From Acholoe squamosa (taxonomy: Eukaryota; Annelida; Polychaeta; Phyllodocida; Polynoidae): a DNA stretch of 64,000 bases. The stretch is from positions 52,718,166-52,782,165 of the forward strand of contig OX439044.1 of NCBI GenBank assembly GCA_949317995.1, given 5' to 3'. The notes under the pieces are model-generated. The model was not told where the DNA came from. It made no database searches and saw nothing but the letters and a program-made list of their open reading frames with translations. The position numbers were made by a program, and so were the translations under genes. Of the stretch, positions 55,798-64,000 are shown piece by piece (within the stretch, counting starts at the first letter, position 1; every line of letters starts with the position of its first letter).

Positions 55798-58236
55798 GTG
55801 ATAATTGGTTGAGAGCAGCATGAATCTTTTTTTTTCTATTTGGGTGTATACGTAAATACATCAAGATATCTTGACATGTGGCAAGTTTATTTAGGTTAAA
55901 TATTGACACACTTATGTCATGTATACAAATATGGTTGTCATGTAGCAAATTATTCTTTCCCTTTTATTCATAACCCTACATGAGAAAAGACATCAGTAAC
56001 TACATACGGCAGGAAAACATAGGTATTGATTATATGAGATAAACATTAGTCCCCTCATGAATAATTTCTGGTATGTTGCCACTGAATGGAAAGCAACAGG
56101 AACCAGCTTTGTCTGACAGCGTAGACATGGGAAGCTCAATAAATGGCTGGCTTACAAAGAACTGCCAAAGTATGGCCTTCACATAGCCCAACTTCCTGGG
56201 AGATGAGAGTCGAGATCTGACAGCTGTCATAGACCGTGATGACCACTAAACCTTTAAGCATGCTACCAAATTAGTTGCTTCAATCTCATCCCGAACTACT
56301 TTTGAAACCAATCTCCATATTCCAAATTCTTCTTACTGTTTTGACACATTTAAACACCAGGTCTCAAATGAACAACCGGAGTAAGGGGTTGTCACAAATC
56401 TAATACTCTTAGGGATTGAGAAATAGAACCCGAAGGAGAACCCGTCTTGTATAAGGGCCAGTTGAAATCAGCACTTCAAATCATTTAGTGCCAGGACAAG
56501 ATTTTACGACGACATGTGGTGCTACTGTTTTTAATGATGATTGGACAATACAATGTTATCATGTGAGAGAGCATTATGAAATTTGCAAAGAGGAGCTAAT
56601 TCCTGACCTACCTAATTAACCCACCGGAGACTTCCATGGTCACCAAGGAAATGTATGGTAGTAAACTATCAGATCTATATTGCAAGTAGTTTTCTCGTCC
56701 CAAATTTGTCAGAGATCCGTCATTATTTTTACAGAGATTCCTTGTACATTTGTGCACCAACGTACTGCCACCTGGGGCTTCTTGTAAAATCTACACTGTT
56801 TCAATGCTATAGGACTCAGTATGGAGGCCTAGTGGAGCTGCCATTTTGAGTTTCGCTGGTTGAGGTGAAACCCACTGAAAAGACATACCATGATGGGTAC
56901 CTTATCCCTGGTTAACACCCACTTCCAGTGACATGCTGGTCCCATGTTATCAGTTCTTATCAGCGTGTGTCGCCGAAACCAGCTCCAGACCAGCTAGTGG
57001 CAATACAATTATGGTGGTTCACTCTTCCGTTTTGAGGATCCCTGGTATATTCAACAGTTATGGGGAGTAATAATTGAAGTAACTCTTTCCCAGATAGGGC
57101 ATGAGATGAGGACTGAATGATGTAAAAAATGCACCTAGTGAGGGACAAAATGTTGTCTGGATGGGGATCTCATCTCAAAAGGATTTGCACAAGATCTTGT
57201 AAGAAACGGGACATGGGAAACAGGATAATACAAGAATGCATTATTTTTTATTAGACTTGGTGATTTATTGTCATGTGAGTGATTTTCTATGACTGCATAT
57301 ACTCTGGTATATTGTCAACTATATCGCTTGGGATAAACACTAGGAAAACAAAGTTAGAAACCATGTTATGTGGTTGTATCAGATTAGAAAAAAATAAGAC
57401 CAAACCTTGCCGAGGGTAGGTTTCGCTTCATGGTAAGATGAAGTTACATTGAGGTGAAGGATGAGGGACAACACAAAAAGTCTAGGTTGCCTGAGGAGGG
57501 AAAGAGGAGAGAACATTCCCTCGGGGGAGAAGTGGTATCCACTTTAGGCACAGAGATAGGATGTAGGAGGACAGGATGCTTAATATACGTTCATGAGGAA
57601 GCGAGCTTTTGTAGTTATAAAGGAGAGTGAGTCCAAACTAGTTTAAACTAAACTAAACTAAACAACTGGGGGGATCAAGGGCTGTTGAGTTGAATTTGGA
57701 TTTAAATTCTGCAAGATCCGCTGCAGTTTGGACGTCCGCTTTAATTCTGTTCCGAAGGTAGGTTCCTTCACTTGTATTTCTCAAGCCTGGGATGTCTCTC
57801 TTTGATCTTGACCTTCCGGTCTCCCCTAGTACTGGGGTTTGCAGTTGGTTTCAGCTCAAGCTTGTGAGAGAGTTTGTACATCTGTATGGCAAGTTGCTCA
57901 TTTCTTCTGTCAGCAAGCAATTGGGTTGAGGTGGCCTTATGTATTTCATCTGTTGGAGTTCTCTGATTGTATACTTTTAAACAAATTTTTAAGCCCCTGT
58001 TTTGCAGGTTGTGGGTTGACTAGGTGTAGTTACCGTGACAGTCAAGGGAGGGGGTATTGATAATATTAATTGATACTTAAAGTAAATTCTATGCCGCTGT
58101 TCAAATGAAGTTTTTCTGGCACTATGATATAATTTTTTCAAGGATAGATGTAACCCTTTACATGATATGGTCATGACAACATTCCTAGAATGACGACCGG
58201 TCATTAACTTATTAGCCAAATAATTATGGTGCTTTT
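55798..58236. other. gene-free stretch
   Basis: About 2.4 kb with no recognised domain, repeat end or RNA gene. A short AAACTA run lies at 57640-57663. A small host exon could be missed without homology data. Confidence 0.4.
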
Positions 58237-58439
58237 TTATGCTCTGTATCTGTATTTGCTATATTGCGTCTTTTGGATATGGTCTTTAATGGTCCAAGAG
58301 ATTGATACCTTTATATGAACGTATGTGAAGCCAAAATATGATGATTTGATGAATACATATGCCAACAATGAACACATCGATGCTAGGTAATTCATACTTA
58401 TGGCTAAATAAAGTTTAAATGATTTCTGAAAAAAAAGAA

Positions 58440-60403
58440 GCAGCCGTTGCAGCTTCAGAATATGTTGCTGTGTAGCACCTTCTACCACAAAGCTACAATT
58501 ATTAAAAATAAGGTAGTATTGTCTGCTTATATACGGCTATGGCAACTGACTGAGACATTAGGTGGCGGAGTTTTCCAAAAGTGAATAATTTATTCATAAT
58601 TTTCTTTCTAGTGACTTTCAGATGCTCATGTAAGGTCAGGGCACTATCTATCCATATGCCCAAGTACTTATAGCAGTTGGGTGTCGCTAAGGTGGTGCTA
58701 CCCATGGGAATTGGGATCTCTTTGGCCTTCTCAACTTGAGCCTTATGGCTGTACCAAACTACTTGGCTTTTCTTGGCATTATAGTGAACCCATGCTCGGC
58801 ACACCATTTACCTACTCTATTTAAATTAGCCTGCATGTTCTCTGCTGCTAGTGCCTGGATGAGTGACCTGGTCTGTAATGACGTGCCTTAGACCGACAAC
58901 AGCATCACTGTTTATGAGAGCCTCGGTTTCAGGCTCATCGACATCTAGCATGTTTACATTAAAGTCCCCCAGGGCCCATATTTCAATAAAACCATCATCA
59001 ATATTATTGACACAGGCCTCAAAGTGCCCGATGAACTGTTCAAGCGAGGCTTGAGGAGGCCTGTAAATATTTAATATAGCTGTGTGTTTAAACTTGGGTT
59101 TTTCAATTTTTAAACATTCAATATCGTCATTTTGTATACTGGAGGCCTTGATTAGTTCAGCATAGGTGAATAAATCTTGCGATAAGTGTGTGAGTAGCCC
59201 ACCCTTTACTACGGAGCCCCTAATAGGACATACTAAAAAGATTTCTTTTAATGCAAAATATATTCTTGCGGAAACAGGGACATTCTTGCGGAAACAGGAA
59301 CATTCTTGCGGAAACAGGAACATTCTTGCGGAAACAGGAACATAATAAAAAGATTTTCTTCATGCAAAATATATTCCTGCGGGTACAGGAACATTCCTGC
59401 GGAAACAGGGACATTCCTGCGGAAACAGGAACATTCTTGCGGAAACAGGAACATTCTTGCGGAAACAGGAACATTCTTGCGGAAACAGGAACATAATAAA
59501 AAGATTTTCTTCATGCAAAATATATTCCTGCGGGTACAGGAACATTCCTGCGGAAACAGGGACATTCCTGCGGAAACAGGAACATTCTTGCGGAAACAGG
59601 AACATTCTTGCAGAAACAGGAACATTCCTGCGGGAACAGGAACATTCCTGTGGAAACAGGAACATAATAAAAAGATTTTTTTTCATGCAAAATATATTCC
59701 TGTGGGTACATGAACATTCCTGTGGAAACAGGGACATTCCTGCAGGTACAGGAACATTCCTGCAGAAACAGGAATATTCCTGTGGGTACAGAAACAGGAA
59801 CATAATAAAAAGATTTTTTTTCATGCAAAATATATTCCTGCATGTACTGGAATATTCCTGCGGACACAGTAGCATTCTTAAATTTTGAGAGATGTAAAAA
59901 ATATTTCTTTCTCAGTATCCGCAAGAATTGTTCAGTATCCGCAAGAATTGTTCAGTATTCGCAAGAATTGTTCAGTACCCGCAAGAATTGTTTCTGTACC
60001 CGCAAGAATATTCTTTCTGGTGAAAAAATTATTTTTGGTATGTCCTATTAGGGGCTCCGTACTTTACAGTGTTGGTCAATCTATCTTGTCTAAAATACTC
60101 ACGGCCAGGCCAATGTAGAAGGGATTGATCGTATCGCTCATGAAGCCAGGTCTCACAGAGTGCTAAGATGTCAAGATCCTCTAGAACTTTAGTAATAGCA
60201 TCCTGTTTCCTATTTATACTTCTGCAGTTCTGAGTGCCAATCTTGAGTCCCCTGATAATGCCAAGGGCATGGTGATTAAGCGGAGGACCTGTGACTGTAG
60301 GGGAAGACACTGTATTGAAGATATAATGCATAACTTCTATGTATCTTGGTGGCAGGGTCTGTTGGACCCCAGCCCTCCCCCCTTTCTCAACCCCAGGCAA
60401 CAT
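58440..60403 (-). mobile_element. LINE copy 3, RT core deleted and interrupted by another element
   Basis: On the minus strand: endonuclease N-terminal part (about 60062-60403; G-T-Q-N-C-R-S-I-N, L-C-E-T-W-L, F-R-Q-D-R-L), then an 852-bp foreign element, then the rest of the endonuclease (58826-59203; L-N-I-Y-R-P-P, G-D-F-N-V-N-M). RT thumb-region sequence follows directly (58502-58807; Y-L-G-I-W-I-D, A-V-Y-K-Q-T-I-L-P). The RT palm with Y-A-D-D is missing, so an internal deletion of over 1 kb has occurred. Homology extends to about 58440. Related to, but distinct from, copies 1 and 2. Confidence 0.85.
59210..60061. mobile_element. 852-bp DNA element with 20-bp minisatellite body
   Basis: The ends are TACGGAGCCCCTAATAGGAC and its exact complement; the match extends through CATAC. 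The element is flanked by the perfect 6-bp duplication CTTTAC (59204-59209, 60062-60067), and removing it restores the LINE endonuclease frame. The body is a 20-bp minisatellite, ATTCTTGCGGAAACAGGAAC. It is grouped in blocks separated by a higher-order segment (ATAATAAAAAGATTTT..ATGCAAAATATATTCCTGCGG) repeated four to five times. Near the right end (59917-60010) the same unit runs in the opposite orientation (CAGTATCCGCAAGAATTGTT). Open frames on both strands are repeat artefacts. No transposase. Confidence 0.88.
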
Positions 60404-61845
60404 TCGTAGGCATTAGTGACATCAGCATAGCCGATTGGTGAATCATGGGTGAGACCAGTGGAGCCCATAATATGTGTTGCACTGAATGGATAAGGCAGTG
60501 TGCTGATCTAAAGAATCAGAGCAATTTCGTTAGGATCTGTAAGAGGCAAAATGATTGTAAGTGCATTGAGATTAATTAGTACATCTGTTGGTATAACGAG
60601 CCTAATCAAAGACCCTCCAATATGGAAGGAATAAAGCAAATCTAAGTTCCAACTAATCAGAAGGATCCTAACTATTATTTAGCAATATTAAATATTCGAA
60701 GTGATCTAAATATTCTTATCGATATGGTAATTATAATAATACTCTTCTTATTCTTTAGTATGACAGCTATTAAATATACAGAAAACATACTAAAGTTCCC
60801 TAACATAAATACTAATAATCCTACTGTACTAAAGTTCCCTATCATAAATACTAATAATCCTACTGACTTATGATAATGTATCATATTGTGCTATTCCCTA
60901 CCTTAATCCCCATACAATATTAGATAAGTGTGATATAGCAAAACATAATAAGATAATAGTGGGATCCAGCTGTCCTGCAAGTCATGGATCTTTGATCAGT
61001 CCGTGGACAAAAGGCATATGGCATTGGAAACAGGACATACAAAATGTATCATTCTCAAAGTTTCCAACGAGTCCCATTTTTAAGTCCTGTTTCTTACCAA
61101 AATTCATGCAAATAAAATCCATATTCGGAGGAGATCTGGTCGAATATCGCCTTCCCACCTAAATGATATATTATGGTATTGTATTTTGTATTTGTATTTA
61201 CCGTTTCACATGGTGGTCTTCCATTTAGGCAAGCAGGCTGAACAAAACTCTTGTGGGTTTTATGGGAAGAGTGATACGGTATGCCAGAGAAGAAGGATGA
61301 TTTAATTCATTCAGCGACAAATGCCCATCCTCTGAAAAGACAAGAGGATTCCTTTAGCTACCCTAGGTTGTTAACATGAATTGCACTCTCATACATGTCC
61401 CTTGTTACCAGAGAAACTGCAGTCCAAGGCAGTCCATCTTGTAGATGGGTAATCATATACACTATGCCATGTTCATATTTCTCCCAATTATCCCATTTCC
61501 TTGGGGGGAATGTGATAATGAAATGCTTTATTCTATCCAGGAACCATCACCATGACACCATGTGAGCAGCACCTGGGGGAGTTGTTCCATGATGTCTTTA
61601 GTCCCAGGACCTATCTTTGTGGTCCGGACTATGAACAGAATTGTGTTGGGTATATTTCCTCTTATACCACGGTTATCACATTTCAGAACGATTTTGGGTG
61701 CCCAAACTGGATAATCTGAGTGATTATATCATAGGATAGAGGCACTGAGTTGACACTTGAATATTGACAGTGTTCTTTTTCTATACTGTTCTTTCATATG
61801 ACAGCAGCTATGACATAGCTTTGACAGTGGTTCATACTGAAAAAG
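60404..61845. other. gene-free stretch with a 46-bp tandem duplication
   Basis: ACTAAAGTTCCCTAACATAA..CTAATAATCCTACTG occurs twice in tandem at about 60789-60865. The rest shows no recognised gene or element. Confidence 0.5.
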
Positions 61846-61847
61846 CT

Positions 61848-61922
61848 TAGCATGGCCAGGGATCAATCCAGGGATCTTCTGATCCAAAGTGCTTCAACAT
61901 ATCAGTGCTTCAGCAATTTTTA
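61848..61922 (-). repeat. tRNA-like relic
   Basis: On the minus strand, GTTGAAGCACTTTGGATCAG and a box B-like CTGGATTGATCCCTGG resemble the D, anticodon and T arms of a tRNA. Probably a decayed SINE head; no tail or target duplication is seen. Confidence 0.4.
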
Positions 61923-62620
61923 TTTTTCAAGTTCACAGTTGACAGGGGAAATTATCATGTATGACAGCAATATTCTTTTAAACTTCATCTTGGTGGTTGT
62001 AAGAAAATCATGCAGATTCTGAAGTGCGTGTTTTTTTGTGGTGTGGCCCTTCACGGCTTCCATAAGCACCCAATCTCAAATGCAACATAAACAGTTAGCT
62101 GAGCCCCTATACTATAGCCCAGGGCTCCCATCTCCTAATGCAGTATTCACGCCCCTACAACGTCCCTCCTTAGCAGCATCAGGTCCCTATACACATGCGC
62201 AGTCACTTGTCATGCAGGATGCGTAGTAGCTGCCCTGCATGAAAGATGGCAGCTACTCGATGGGAGAGCAGCCCCTAAGTAGTCATTCCCTATGGGCATC
62301 TTTTGGTTCAGTATTAATTTGGGGCTGGAGCATTGATGTCCAGTCTATCAGTCTATCACGGTGGACCTGCTCTTGTTCACCCGATACCAACAATATCTAA
62401 ATCATTTAGGCAACGTATGTTATAGAATGGCTGGTAATGTTATTTTAGAAAATCGTTCAAACTTATTGCTTGGCTTTTGAATGGGTGGTGGGTCCGGGTG
62501 GTGGGCTATGTTCAAATCAAATCTTTTTCCCCTGTAGAATTCCGAATATACAGATCACAGTCATGGGGGCATGTTCAGAACTAATTAAATCAGAAGTATT
62601 ATAATATTTCATTGTCAATC
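61923..62620. other. gene-free stretch
   Basis: No recognised feature. Confidence 0.4.
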
Positions 62621-62910
62621 CCACGGGCGTGTTCTGGTTACCAGGTTGAGTCTATGTAGATGTTATCTATATAGAAGGGTGAGACAGTAAAGGAGTGGTG
62701 CTGCCCTCTGACAGCTCTATTTCCCTTAGAGTAGACCTTGATTACGGAGGTGAGGGGTGACTTTGCCAAAGTCACCCCTCACCTCTGTAATCAAGGTCTA
62801 TACATAGCAAATAGAGCTGGCAGATGGCAGCACTGCTCTTTTACTGTCTCACCCTTTTATATGGCTAACACTTACATAGAGTCAACCTGGTAACCAGAAC
62901 ACGCCCGTGG
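62621..62910. mobile_element. 290-bp foldback MITE, nearly full palindrome
   Basis: The outer arms CCACGGGCGTGTTCTGGTTA / TAACCAGAACACGCCCGTGG pair perfectly. Most of the interior also pairs (AGGGTGAGACAGTAAA / TTTACTGTCTCACCCT; GACCTTGATTAC / GTAATCAAGGTC; GTGAGGGGTGACTTTG / CAAAGTCACCCCTCAC), leaving a loop of a few bases near 62780. TCAAT occurs on both sides (62615-62619, 62911-62915) as a probable target duplication, with one extra C on the left. Confidence 0.88.
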
Positions 62911-63455
62911 TCAATACAGTCTTTTAAATTTGCCATTTCGTTCTCACTGAAATTCTTAAATATCAATAAAGGGTGGGGGATGGGCGCTTGCAAACCTTTT
63001 GTTGCTCCTCAATGGGACCCAGGGCAACAGATGTAGATGTTTGTAAGATGGGTGAGCATGCTAGGTGGTACAATTGTAGAGTAATCTGACAGGCTGTAGA
63101 TTGGATTCATCATCACCTTGTCTAATGAGCAATATCCATGCAGATAGAATTTCGTGCAGAACTCTCCCAAGGTTATTGAAGATCCTTTTGATAATTCCCT
63201 TTTGGTAATGTTCCAAGATATGATTTAAGATTTCGATGAATCTCCTTAATATCTGTTATGGATAAGCGTTTCTAAGCTACCGACAAAATATTATATTACA
63301 ATCTTTCTATAAGAACTGCTAGGTATGAAGTTGTAGTCATCTGCAAGTATAGGCCAGCAGATTAATGAAAATGGGGCCCTACACAACTGAGTAGGGAACT
63401 TGTTATGAACTGAAGTGTGTCAGTAAAATACGCGGATAATATGATTGTTAGACTA
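62911..63455. other. gene-free stretch
   Basis: No recognised feature. Confidence 0.4.
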
Positions 63456-63970
63456 ATTGTGACAAAACTTTGGAAAACCTAACATTACGGGGATTTAGTG
63501 CTATTTATTGCCACCAGGGGCACAACCAGTGCTGAACATAGTAAACCTCACTTATTGTCATGGAAATTTCTTCCACTTTCCTTTGTCAGTTTTTGATGAT
63601 CCATATATCAAAATGATCCTTGAGACCATGTCATTTTAATGAAAACAAGTATGGTTTAATTGGTACATTTGGTATATCTTGGTTACTCAAACCAGATAGA
63701 TATACCTGAACTAAGAATATCACAATTTCTGTCAACCTGCACAGATAATACTCCATGTTGGGCATGATAACATGTTTATCTGTGTTGTAAAAGAGGAATT
63801 TGCCCATTATTCAGGGTCTGTGAATGTCCAAATATGTGGCAAGACCTATAGAAAATATTCTGAAAGGTTACAGTTGATATACCTTCTTGTTCTTTTTGGC
63901 TGCGCCACCTAGAGGCTGTGAATAGCACTAAATCCCCGCAATGTAAGGTTTTCCCATGTTTTGTCACAGT
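63456..63970. mobile_element. MITE with ~70-bp inverted ends
   Basis: The left end TTGTGACAAAACTTTGGAAA and the complement of the right end (CTGTGACAAAACATGGGAAA) continue together through ACCT(A/T)ACATT(A/G)CGGGG and ATTTAGTGCTATT. The interior is AT-rich and non-coding. No obvious target duplication. Confidence 0.8.
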
Positions 63971-64000
63971 TTCAGAACAAAAGGATAATGAAGAGCAGTG

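Noticed and set aside
59248-59924. Cysteine- and proline-rich repeat proteins on both strands
   Set aside because: They are translations of the 20-bp minisatellite inside the 852-bp element; open frames on both strands at once show an artefact.

Overview
The window looks like intergenic or intronic DNA from an invertebrate metazoan, most plausibly a marine one. The evidence is AT-rich sequence with no operons, several non-LTR retrotransposons with APE-type endonuclease, tRNA-derived SINE-like sequences, CACTA-like and hAT-like DNA elements, MITEs, a young LTR retrotransposon, and long minisatellite arrays. SGNH and NADAR domains of the kind seen here are common in cnidarian, mollusc, echinoderm and lower-chordate genomes, but the phylum cannot be fixed from this sequence. 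I see no intact conserved host gene.

Layout. 0-5.5 kb: mostly unrecognised sequence with a few hairpins, a possible LTR-element remnant (3.2-3.77 kb) and a dispersed repeat (4.3-4.8 kb). 5.49-8.36 kb: a non-autonomous CACTA-like element with CACTGCAAAAA-type ends; it carries a LINE fragment, a 111-120 bp tandem array and a tRNA-derived SINE with an 11-bp target duplication. 8.7-9.3 kb: a MITE with doubled terminal motifs. 11.1-13.9 kb: a decayed LINE on the minus strand. 14.95-15.84 kb: a second LINE type on the plus strand, interrupted by a MITE. 16.3-19.2 kb: an unusual block built almost wholly of minisatellites and bounded by an AGACCCGAGTT/AACTCGGGTCT pair.

19.57-29.5 kb: minus-strand coding remnants, namely a NADAR-like region, an SGNH-hydrolase N-terminal piece and an SGNH C-terminal piece. 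The two SGNH pieces are separated by a very young 6.77-kb LTR retrotransposon (707-bp LTRs differing at two bases, AAGG target duplication) that has no recognisable polymerase. 30-38 kb: MITEs, microsatellites, dispersed repeats and GC-rich hairpins. 38.66-41.66 kb: the best-preserved LINE, with endonuclease, part of RT and an AATAAA plus ATTACA-type tail. 43.7-47.4 kb: three MITE families and a dispersed repeat holding another CACTA-like insertion.

48.5-54.2 kb: a complex satellite region that changes orientation, with a duplicated 0.36-kb core and a ~1.9-kb palindrome carrying tRNA-like sequences in both arms. 58.2-60.4 kb: a third LINE copy whose endonuclease region is split by an 852-bp element with a perfect 6-bp target duplication and a 20-bp minisatellite body. 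The window ends with a near-complete foldback hairpin element (62.6-62.9 kb) and a long-TIR MITE (63.46-63.97 kb).

No pathway runs through this DNA; its content is the history of mobile elements nesting in one another. The observations most worth following are the minisatellite-bodied elements that share an inverted-array architecture, and the neighbouring NADAR and SGNH remnants.
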